Assembly: GCF_000422865.1 (NCBI RefSeq)
Contig: NZ_AUGW01000014.1
Coordinates: 1-64,000 of the forward strand
DNA from: Oceanospirillum maris DSM 6286
GTDB taxonomy: Bacteria > Pseudomonadota > Gammaproteobacteria > Pseudomonadales > Halomonadaceae
DNA: 64,000 bases
Reading direction: 5' to 3'
Below the pieces are notes generated by a model. The model was not told the DNA's origin. It saw nothing but the letters and a program-made list of their open reading frames with translations, and searched no databases. Positions 1 through 6,440 of the stretch are shown here, in pieces. Position numbers and translations under genes: made by a program. Numbering within the stretch: position 1 is the first letter of the stretch; each line of letters starts with the position of its first letter.

Positions 1-183
1 CGGATCATAAGCCGGACGGCCTTCAGCATCGTTTTTGTAGGGCTGGTGAAACGCGGACAGATCCAGCTTGTCAGAAACGAGGTAGTGGAGAGCATGCTCA
101 AAAGTACCGGGCTGCAACTGATCCAGGTAATTAATGACCACCATCGACGTTTGGTTGTAGTCGTAGTGCTTAAATCGAGCCAT
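1..183 (-). CDS. IS transposase, N-terminal part (IS1182/DUF772-like), cut by window edge
   Basis: The reverse strand reads 61 codons from ATG at 183 to the window edge without a stop, beginning MARFKHYDYNQTSMVVINYL and continuing with LQPGTFEHALHYLVSDKLDLS and a YKNDAEGRPAYDP stretch. This matches what I know of the N-terminus of IS1182-group (DUF772/DDE) transposases, where a 'PGTFEYTLNYLI' and 'Y(K/R)ND..G..AYDP' signature is typical. A strong AGGAGG lies 5 bases before the ATG. The catalytic DDE part lies outside the window, so I cannot tell whether the element is intact. Its left terminus seems to end beside the attC site at about 243. Confidence 0.8.
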   Translation of the reverse strand, partial: MARFKHYDYNQTSMVVINYLDQLQPGTFEHALHYLVSDKLDLSAFHQPYKNDAEGRPAYDP

Positions 184-243
184 CACCGCCTCCTGCGTTT
201 CAAAACCCGATCAGATCATAGTTCGGGAGGTTTTTCTACAGCC
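1..243 (-). mobile_element. Partial insertion sequence, transposase-proximal end
   Basis: The transposase start and its 60-bp leader run up to a GGCTGTAGAAAAACC-like end (reverse strand, about 243-229), which resembles the terminal inverted repeats of IS1182-type elements as I remember them. The other terminus and any target-site duplication are outside the window, so the exact tip is inferred. The tip sits 3-5 bases from the recombination point of the neighbouring attC site. Confidence 0.55.
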
Positions 244-343
244 TGAACGCCGCATTAAGCGGACTAAAATTGTTGGTTATAATGTGAAGCGAAGCGGAAC
301 CTAACCAACTGTTTTAGTTCCGTTTAAATGCCTTGTTACATGC
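241..343 (-). repeat. Integron attC recombination site
   Basis: About 100 bp of imperfect palindrome directly after the stop codon of the cassette gene. On the reverse strand it opens GCATGTAAC-AAGGCATTTAAACGG, passes a loop (GGTTCCGCTTCGCTTCACAT), and closes ATTTTAGTCCGCTTAATGC-GGC-GTT. The two arms pair over most of their length: TTGGTTA with TAACCAA, CTAAAA with TTTTAG, and the CCG.TTAA region with single unpaired bases. This arm order, the extrahelical bases and the closing G-TT are the hallmarks of attC sites of chromosomal integrons. The outer box GCATGTAAC is exactly complementary to the first bases of the cassette at 1580-1572, which confirms the site. Confidence 0.85.
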
Positions 344-1579
344 TTTATAAACCAAGCTTATTTTCCATTGAAAGTACGTAAGAATATGGATTAGTCCTTA
401 GATTTCTTCTTTCTTGCATATACATCAGACTTCGAACACCGATAGACACTCCAGTCCCAGCCAAAATAGCAGTAGTACTTAGATCACTAGCTAAAGTAGT
501 ACCCAATACTGATGCCATACCACTTATTGTAAAATCACTTAATACGTAATTTATTTTAGCTCCCTTTAGTTGAGATTTTAAGCATTTTATCTGAGGTTTT
601 ACTTTATCAGAATATGCAATTTTAACTTGCTGTCTTAGTGCTCGAATATCATCTACTTGATCGCAGCTAAGAACTGACTGAGTAATATCTTGCAGAGCAC
701 CACGAAAAGCGGCTAGCTCATCAGAATGATCCATTCTAAATTTCAAAAGTTTATCTATGGAAACAGAGGTGGGGATATAAACACTTTGAATTGCAAGTTC
801 AGCTAACATTCCATCAACGAGATGTTGTGGCTCAGCTCTAAAAGGCCTAAACCTGTTTTCTCTTTCTTGAGCAAAATAGAATATGTCTTCGCCGCATGAA
901 GGACATTCACCAGTACTCTTAATAGACTCTTGAGTAAATCTATCAAATATTTCTCTACATCTAGGACATTTTATAAATGTCCTATTTTTATTACTAGAAT
1001 AGCCATCAATAGACAACTTTGTATTAAATTGATTATAAATTTGAGAGTCAGCTACCGTGGAAAGGTTGTTGTGTTTTGCAATCCTATTAGCTAATGCGGA
1101 CATGTAATACGAGGAGAATTTGCTTTCCATACCCATAAAGCCGTCATCATCTACTCTAGCAGCCCCTATGGTTTTCATTAAATGGTGACTCATTTTACTT
1201 GAGTGAATTCGACTGTTACCTAAGCCAAGGCTCCGTTGGAGTTGATGTGAAAACTTACTTGGATGAATCCTTGAGTACTCATCACCAGCGGTAAGAATAC
1301 GCATCCCTTCTGGCGAAGATAAGTACTGCAATGCTATATCAGACGCTTCTATTACTTCTCTTGATGAGGGATTTACTTCAAATGGTTTTAATATCCTTTC
1401 TTGCTCAAGTAGGGTTGCTACTGGATTATGGTATGGAGAACTCATGCTATGGGGAACGATTGTATTAATTTCGTCCCAATACAATATTGCTGTTTTAACC
1501 CATGAGTCATTATGAATATCTATCCACGGGTAGTATAAAGTTTTATTGAACATCTGGATGACCTTCCATTGGCATGTAA
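248..1579 (-). mobile_element. Single integron gene cassette, no integrase nearby
   Basis: The cassette can be delimited from sequence alone. Its 5' boundary is the G|TTACATGC at 1580/1579 (reverse strand) and its 3' boundary is the G|TT at 248/247. The 5' end is the reverse complement of the attC outer box, as expected for an excisable circle. The layout is typical: about 26 bases of leader, one ORF, then attC. The cassette is visibly more AT-rich than the flanking genes. No intI, attI or second attC is present, so it is an orphan cassette, either a relic of an array interrupted by the IS or an insertion at a secondary site. Confidence 0.8.
345..1553 (-). CDS. Cassette-borne zinc-ribbon protein of unknown function (DUF6236-like N-terminus)
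   Basis: A 402-aa protein starting at ATG 1553 with GGAAGG 8 bases upstream. The opening LYYPWIDIHNDSWVKTAIL followed by a W(D/E)..N.IVP motif resembles what I recall of DUF6236-type proteins; I hold this only loosely. A duplicated 20-residue block occurs at about 94-133 (SRIHPSKFSHQLQRSLGLGN, then SRIHSSKMSHHLMKTIGAAR). A zinc ribbon is evident from C196xxC199 and C217xxC220. The C-terminal 45 residues before the last helix are small and hydrophobic (about 338-382) and could insert in a membrane. There is no signal peptide. The gene has no visible promoter of its own and composition unlike its neighbours, consistent with acquisition as a cassette. I do not know its function; a defence or stress role would be speculation. 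Confidence 0.75.
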   Translation of the reverse strand: MFNKTLYYPWIDIHNDSWVKTAILYWDEINTIVPHSMSSPYHNPVATLLEQERILKPFEVNPSSREVIEASDIALQYLSSPEGMRILTAGDEYSRIHPSKFSHQLQRSLGLGNSRIHSSKMSHHLMKTIGAARVDDDGFMGMESKFSSYYMSALANRIAKHNNLSTVADSQIYNQFNTKLSIDGYSSNKNRTFIKCPRCREIFDRFTQESIKSTGECPSCGEDIFYFAQERENRFRPFRAEPQHLVDGMLAELAIQSVYIPTSVSIDKLLKFRMDHSDELAAFRGALQDITQSVLSCDQVDDIRALRQQVKIAYSDKVKPQIKCLKSQLKGAKINYVLSDFTISGMASVLGTTLASDLSTTAILAGTGVSIGVRSLMYMQERRNLRTNPYSYVLSMENKLGL

Positions 1580-1593
1580 CATTTTAATCATAG

Positions 1594-1704
1594 GCATGCG
1601 CGTTTTGCCGATTTCAATATACCGCCAAAAATTGAGGAAAGACTCTGATTAGAAAGGAAAATTCCGTTTTCTGATCTGGCTGCTTCCCTGCTAAACGCGC
1701 ATGC
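1594..1704. repeat. ~110-bp nested imperfect palindrome
   Basis: Perfect 12-bp outer arms, GCATGCGCGTTT at 1594-1605 and its complement AAACGCGCATGC at 1693-1704, enclose an inner hairpin made by GATTAGAAAGGAA (1647-1659) and TTCCGTTTTCTGATC (1662-1676). There is no ORF inside. It lies directly beyond the cassette entry point and 260 bp before tsdB. It does not carry attC-type boxes. It may be a MITE remnant, a folded integration target, or a terminator-like element; I cannot decide from one copy. Confidence 0.6.
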
Positions 1705-1847
1705 GCATATACGTCAATAACCGTGCGCCTGTTATTCCCGCGCCCGTTCCTATAATTCATTGAATTTACAGCTTATCCAATCTCGCCGCACCAGTAAACC
1801 GAGCATTAAGTCGGAGAAAACGAGCGTGGTTTTCTATAAAGCCCAAA

Positions 1848-1923
1848 ATATACTGTGTATATGGTGGGGTTAATTTATGTGGAAAACCACAGTAGTTGTC
1901 AGGTTAGTTTTCACCAATAATAC
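1848..1923 (+). promoter_or_regulatory. Putative tsdBA promoter with two upstream dyads
   Basis: A candidate sigma-70 promoter is TTGTCA (1896-1901), 16-bp spacer, TAATAC (1918-1923), placed 40 bases before the tsdB start. Immediately upstream lie two inverted repeats, ATATAC-tgt-GTATAT (1848-1862) and TGTGG-aaaa-CCACA (1878-1891). Their position is that expected for an activator, possibly the neighbouring TtrR-like regulator; this link is inference. Confidence 0.4.
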
Positions 1924-1963
1924 ACTTTCATTCTAATAAAAATTATTGCTAAGGCGTGTTGTC

Positions 1964-2584
1964 ATGTTGAAACGACTTCCAGTACTGATGTTCGGGGCGC
2001 TGCTCGCGTCGCCCTCGGCTTTTGCTCAGGATATGCCGCCAACGGCTGCGGTTTGTTCTGGGTGTCATGGTCAGAATGGTTGGGGTCTAGCTAATGTAGC
2101 TCCTATGTTGGCTGGTCTGGATGCTGGCTATCTGAGCCAGCAGATTGATCTGTTCCTAACCGGAAAACGAAAAGACCCGATTATGACGGCGATGTCCGCT
2201 ACGGTCAGTGATCCTGCGATCCGCAAACAGGTCTCAGAGTATTATGCTAGCCTGCCTGCACCTAAGGTGGCAAAACCGGAGCAGCGCGGTGACCGTGTCA
2301 GTTTTACCTCTGCAGCCGAGAAGCTGGCTTATCAAGGGGATTGGGATAGAAATATCCCAGCCTGCGCTACCTGTCATGGCCCGTCGGGTGTTGGCGTGGA
2401 TCACTTCCCTCGTCTTGCCGGTCAGCAGGAATATTATCTAGCGAAACAGCTCAATGACTGGAAACAGGGAAAACGCAGTGGTGATCCGCTGAATATGATG
2501 TCCCATATCGCCGTTCAGCTAACAACGGATGAAATCAAAGGCCTTGCGGGCTTTTTCTCAACCTTGCCAAGCGGGGGGCAGTAA
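1964..2584 (+). CDS. tsdB: Diheme cytochrome c4-type partner of thiosulfate dehydrogenase (TsdB)
   Basis: A 206-aa exported cytochrome. The start is taken at ATG 1964 because AAGG lies 9 bases upstream; a TTG at 1946 is possible but poorer. The signal peptide MLKRLPVLMFGALLASPSAF is cleaved after AFA. Two CxxCH haem sites (C31-H35 and C134-H138) each start a cytochrome c4-like domain, with the APMLAGL and FPRLAGQ motifs usual around haem-ligating methionines. It is followed two bases later by tsdA. In known tsdBA systems TsdB is the periplasmic electron acceptor for TsdA; the assignment here rests on architecture and linkage. Confidence 0.82.
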   Translation: MLKRLPVLMFGALLASPSAFAQDMPPTAAVCSGCHGQNGWGLANVAPMLAGLDAGYLSQQIDLFLTGKRKDPIMTAMSATVSDPAIRKQVSEYYASLPAPKVAKPEQRGDRVSFTSAAEKLAYQGDWDRNIPACATCHGPSGVGVDHFPRLAGQQEYYLAKQLNDWKQGKRSGDPLNMMSHIAVQLTTDEIKGLAGFFSTLPSGGQ

Positions 2585-2586
2585 AC

Positions 2587-3642
2587 ATGAAGACTATTCT
2601 TTCTTTACTCGCGATCAGTTTTGCCAGCAGCGTTTTTGCTGCCAATGAGCTGCCGGACCGTCAAACCGAGCTACCTGCGGTGAAAAAAGCGATGGATACC
2701 GATTATCTTCAACCTCGCTCGCTGGATCAGGTACCGGAGACCGAGTTCGGGAAAATGGTTAAGCTGGGTTACTCTTTGTTTGTCGATTCCCAGCAGATGC
2801 GCGGTGAGTTTGTCGGTAATGATCAGAACTGCGTTAACTGCCATATGCAAGCCGGTCAGAAAGCCAATGCCGCGCCTCTTTGGGCTGCTTACAGCGCCTA
2901 TCCGGCTTACCGTAAGAAGAACGATAAGGTGAATAGCTATGCAGAGCGCATTCAGGGCTGCTTTACCTACTCAATGAACGGCGTACCACCGACTTATGAC
3001 TCTGAGGAAATTAAGGCCTTGAGTGCCTATTCCTACTGGATGATGATGGGTGGCCTGATGGATAGGCATGGTATGAAAGGCCAAGCAGTGCCAGAAGTTA
3101 GTGCAAAACACCTACAGGCAGGCGCTAAAGGCGCGGATTTCCCGTTCCCAGATAAGATCACCAAGGCGTTTCCGGTTGAAGATCGTTCAAGTCTAAAAGG
3201 CCGTGGTTATCCCAAACTGGCCCAGCCTGAACAAACACCCTCAATAGAGCGTGGCTCTGACGTGTACAGCGCCTATTGCTCAACCTGTCACAGTGCTGAC
3301 GGTCAAGGCATACGCGGTAACGACGGACGCTCTTATATTCCACCGTTATGGGGTGCTAGCGCCTATAACTGGGGCGCGGGTATGCACCGGATCAACACGG
3401 CTGCCTATTTTATCTATGAGAATATGCCTCTGGGTAAAAGCGCAACATTGACCAAACAGCAAGCTTGGGATGTAGCGGCTTATGTTAATAGCCATGAACG
3501 GCCTCAGGACCCACGCTTTAAAGGTGATCTACAGGAAAACCGTGATAAGTATCATAACCACCAAGGTTACTACGGACAGGAAACTAACGGTAAACTTCTG
3601 GGTAAGGACAGTTATCCGTCAGCGACGGTAGACGGCCAATAA
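2587..3642 (+). CDS. tsdA: Thiosulfate dehydrogenase TsdA (diheme cytochrome c)
   Basis: A 351-aa periplasmic protein with signal peptide MKTILSLLAISFASSVFA. Haem 1 binds at C82VNCH86 and haem 2 at C231STCH235. The region QKANAAPLW..YSAYPAYRKK and the segment IQGCFTYSMNG are characteristic of TsdA; the cysteine in GCF (C125) corresponds to the unusual axial thiolate ligand of haem 1. TsdA couples two thiosulfates to tetrathionate, and some homologues run in reverse as tetrathionate reductases; the direction cannot be read from sequence. It is translationally coupled to tsdB (2-base gap) and closed by a strong terminator. A tetrathionate-type sensor system lies convergently downstream. Confidence 0.88.
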   Translation: MKTILSLLAISFASSVFAANELPDRQTELPAVKKAMDTDYLQPRSLDQVPETEFGKMVKLGYSLFVDSQQMRGEFVGNDQNCVNCHMQAGQKANAAPLWAAYSAYPAYRKKNDKVNSYAERIQGCFTYSMNGVPPTYDSEEIKALSAYSYWMMMGGLMDRHGMKGQAVPEVSAKHLQAGAKGADFPFPDKITKAFPVEDRSSLKGRGYPKLAQPEQTPSIERGSDVYSAYCSTCHSADGQGIRGNDGRSYIPPLWGASAYNWGAGMHRINTAAYFIYENMPLGKSATLTKQQAWDVAAYVNSHERPQDPRFKGDLQENRDKYHNHQGYYGQETNGKLLGKDSYPSATVDGQ

Positions 3643-3650
3643 CCCTAGAC

Positions 3651-3680
3651 GATGCCACCTGAGACGGTGGCATTTTTTTA
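3651..3680 (+). terminator. Rho-independent terminator after tsdA
   Basis: The stem ATGCCACC/GGTGGCAT with a short loop is followed by seven T residues. It sits 9 bases after the tsdA stop codon and also separates it from the convergent regulator gene. Confidence 0.9.
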
Positions 3681-3708
3681 TCGTCCATTATGCAGGCAAG
3701 ATCTACGA

Positions 3709-4320
3709 TTACAGATTTTTGTTTATCCTCCCATAACGAAACGCTAGCTCAGCGATGGTATTAGCATCAAGCTTTTTCATCAAACTAGCGCGATGCACCT
3801 CTACCGTGCGTACCGCTATACAAAGTTTATTAGCAATATGTAGGTTACGATAACCGCTGATCAGCAGTTTTAGAATATCCAACTCCCGAGCGGTTAAGGA
3901 CTCAAAGGCGACCTGCAACTGTTGTTTCTGTCTCTCGACCACAGAGCGCAGCAAAGCATCTTCAATAGCAGGAATCAGAGCCTCTGCCTGTACTGGCTTC
4001 TGGAAAAAGTGCGTGGCACCGGTCTGCAGAGCCTCTACAGCCATGGGCACATCACCGTAACCCGTCAGAAAAATGACCGATAACGGGCTACTCTGATCCA
4101 ACAGACATTGCTGCAATTGCTGACCGTTCAGCCTAGGCATCCGGCTATCAAGAATAACGCAGCCGCTACTATTAAAATCAAGGGTATCCAGAAAGTTTAT
4201 GCTATCTGTAAACGCTGATACGTTAAACTCATAATCCTCCAACATCACGGCTAAAGATTCACAGGCCGCTAAATCATCATCAACGATATAGACCGGCAGC
4301 TGTTTATCAAGGTGTTGCAT
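3709..4320 (-). CDS. TtrR-like response regulator (receiver + LuxR/FixJ HTH)
   Basis: A 203-aa regulator. The start is taken at ATG 4320, ten bases after the kinase stop, with GGGA in the gap; the longer frame would run into the kinase. The receiver domain has the acidic pocket D14-D16, phosphoacceptor D58 (VILDSRMP), T86 and K108 (FQKP). The C-terminal LuxR-type helix-turn-helix (about 138-198) contains LTARELDILKLLISG and IAVRTVEVHRASLMKKL. It is cotranscribed with the sensor kinase. Homologues of this pair (TtrS/TtrR) activate tetrathionate genes; the adjacent tsdBA operon is the likely target. Confidence 0.82.
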   Translation of the reverse strand: MQHLDKQLPVYIVDDDLAACESLAVMLEDYEFNVSAFTDSINFLDTLDFNSSGCVILDSRMPRLNGQQLQQCLLDQSSPLSVIFLTGYGDVPMAVEALQTGATHFFQKPVQAEALIPAIEDALLRSVVERQKQQLQVAFESLTARELDILKLLISGYRNLHIANKLCIAVRTVEVHRASLMKKLDANTIAELAFRYGRINKNL

Positions 4321-4330
4321 TACGAAGTCC

Positions 4331-6187
4331 CTATTTTTTATTAGAATATTGTAGTGTTGCTGCATCTCGATTGGGCAGCTCAAGCATCACCGCACAACCA
4401 TGGGGCACAGTATCCCTGATACGCAAAGTTCCACCATGCCTTTCGACAATATCCCTGCAAATGACCAGTCCTAGGCCTAAACCTTCCGGCTTGGTGGTTA
4501 GAAATGGCTTTGGATAGCCATCCAATTTTAATCCAGTGCCATTATCGGTAATACAGATCTGAACCGTCTCTGGCTGCTGTATCAAACGAATACTAATCTG
4601 TCCGGTATAAGCATGATTTTTGCTATCGCTTTGGCTGCCCTCTTGAGCATCTTTCTGGTAATCACAACAGGCATCAATCGCATTGCCTAGCAGGTTAACC
4701 ACCACTTGTTGCAAACCGACCCGATCCACCGCTATCACGCAGTCAGACGCATCAGACTCAAACCGCCAGTGGATACTATGCTGTTTCAGCCCATGGGCCA
4801 TAAGACCACAACAGTCAGCGATCAGCAGCTTCAGGTCACAACGCTGATAATCGATATTCGGCTGTTTAATCAGTTTACGTAGGCGCTGTATGATCTCATC
4901 AGTACGATCCAACTGCACAAACACCTGATCCAGAACTGAGAATATTTTATCAGGCGAGGCATTTTTCTTCAGGCGTAAGCGGGCACTTTCAGTAAAGTTG
5001 CGAATGGCACTCAAGGGTTGATTGATCTCATGGGCAATGGAGGAACCAAGCTCACCGACAATGGCGATACGCTGAGCGTGTTCCAGCTGGGATTGTTTCT
5101 CCGCTAGTTCCGTTAGGGTACGAGTCAAATCCACTTGACTGCGTTTAAAGCGAATCTGTAGCCAACAGTGATACATCCCCATCAAGAAAACCATCGCTAA
5201 AGCCACGAAAGCCCAATCCCTATGAACCTTCAACCAAAGCAAAGCCTGCTTCCAGAACGGCTGCATTAGCGGATGAAGATCTAGCGTTTCATACAGTCGG
5301 TCAACAGACAAATGGCTAACAGGCGTCGTCCAACCGCTGGCTCCAACGGCCTGAATAGCAAAGTGAGATGGTGGCAGCGCCAACAACGCCTGACCGATCT
5401 GCTTAGCCAATACAGGACTACCATGAGCCGTTTTGGCAATCGACCAGTTAGGGTATAGGTTCGTCGTCACCTGACAGGGGCCGTTGTTCGCAGCGTTCGC
5501 CCCAATCACCCGATACCCTTCAGGCGCTAACAAATCATCATGAATCATGGTCTCCAGTAAACAGACAGGTACAACTGCCGCAGCAACATCGTCATCCTGT
5601 AGCAGGTACAGACTGTCATCCACGGGATAGCCTAGAAAATGGGTATCGGCAAAAAAACGGTCGGGGTCTAGCCCTTGCTCAAGCAGGCTAAAATACAAGG
5701 TTAAATAGCCACCAAAAGCTTGTTCCGATACCGCCGCAATGGGCTGCTGATAGAGGTCGGAAAATGTCTTATATTTCGATGCCTGCTTTACCACCAACAC
5801 AGAGCCAACACCGTGAGTCCCCATGTTTGGCTTCGTCAACGTTGCGATCCAAGACAGCTCAAACTGACGGCCCAGCTGTACCGCTTGACCGGGGTTGGTG
5901 ATGATAAAATCCACCTTGCGCCGCTCTACTGCCTCCGCCATATTAACCAAGGTTAGCGGATGCAGCTTAAACGTCACACCATCAATCCGCTGACTAAGCC
6001 AATCAAAGGTCGGTTGCCATTTCTGGCGGGCGATCAAATCGCCTCTTGGAGCCAAAAGCCCGATATTAACCGTCTCATTAGCGACCGCTCCTACCGATGT
6101 CAGCGCCAATAATATCCATAGAAAAGATATAAAAACCAATCGGATAAGGCGCTTAAACAACAGAGAGGAAGAGGAAAAAAATAGCAT
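4331..6187 (-). CDS. TtrS-like sensor histidine kinase with periplasmic PhnD-type binding domain
   Basis: A 618-aa kinase; start ATG 6187 has GGAAG 7 bases upstream, while a TTG 12 bases earlier is less likely. A signal anchor (about 12-34) leads to a phosphonate-binding-protein-like sensor domain (NIGLLAPRGD..., VDFIITNPGQAVQLG), a second membrane helix near 320-340, and then the HisKA box (GSSIAHEINQPLSAIRNF). The ATPase domain shows N (VVNLLGNAIDA), G1 (DNGTGLKLDG) and G2 (GLGLGLVI) boxes. This architecture is that of TtrS, the tetrathionate sensor. Next to a thiosulfate dehydrogenase operon, sensing of tetrathionate or a related sulfur anion is a reasonable inference, not proven. Confidence 0.83.
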   Translation of the reverse strand: MLFFSSSSLLFKRLIRLVFISFLWILLALTSVGAVANETVNIGLLAPRGDLIARQKWQPTFDWLSQRIDGVTFKLHPLTLVNMAEAVERRKVDFIITNPGQAVQLGRQFELSWIATLTKPNMGTHGVGSVLVVKQASKYKTFSDLYQQPIAAVSEQAFGGYLTLYFSLLEQGLDPDRFFADTHFLGYPVDDSLYLLQDDDVAAAVVPVCLLETMIHDDLLAPEGYRVIGANAANNGPCQVTTNLYPNWSIAKTAHGSPVLAKQIGQALLALPPSHFAIQAVGASGWTTPVSHLSVDRLYETLDLHPLMQPFWKQALLWLKVHRDWAFVALAMVFLMGMYHCWLQIRFKRSQVDLTRTLTELAEKQSQLEHAQRIAIVGELGSSIAHEINQPLSAIRNFTESARLRLKKNASPDKIFSVLDQVFVQLDRTDEIIQRLRKLIKQPNIDYQRCDLKLLIADCCGLMAHGLKQHSIHWRFESDASDCVIAVDRVGLQQVVVNLLGNAIDACCDYQKDAQEGSQSDSKNHAYTGQISIRLIQQPETVQICITDNGTGLKLDGYPKPFLTTKPEGLGLGLVICRDIVERHGGTLRIRDTVPHGCAVMLELPNRDAATLQYSNKK

Positions 6188-6440
6188 GAGGGCTTCCAAA
6201 AGAGAGGGTGTCTAACCAAGGGCAGCGTGTAAAAACCGTAATAGGTTCTAAAACCCTCGATTTTATAGCCCTCGACCTGTCACTGAAAGCTCTATTGGCA
6301 GGATAAATGGAATAGCCCCCAAACACCTACTCACCTGCACGGTTTACCGCTATCCTTAACACTCTGTTTTTGATCTATTATCTTGATTTATTTGCATTAC
6401 CATCTATTTTATCCGTTTCTATCCGCAGAGTGCTTTATCT

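Noticed and set aside
438-540. A toxin-antitoxin pair in the cassette
   Set aside because: Only one ORF is present, too long for the usual cassette toxins, and no antitoxin-like partner is seen.
1594-1704. Palindrome as a second attC site
   Set aside because: The arms lack the RYYYAAC/GTTRRRY boxes and the L-box spacing, and the inner hairpin is contiguous, unlike the attC at 241-343.
1848-1862. ATATACTGTGTATAT as a LexA box
   Set aside because: It has CTGT but lacks the matching ACAG at the correct spacing, so it is only listed as a dyad in the tsdB control region.
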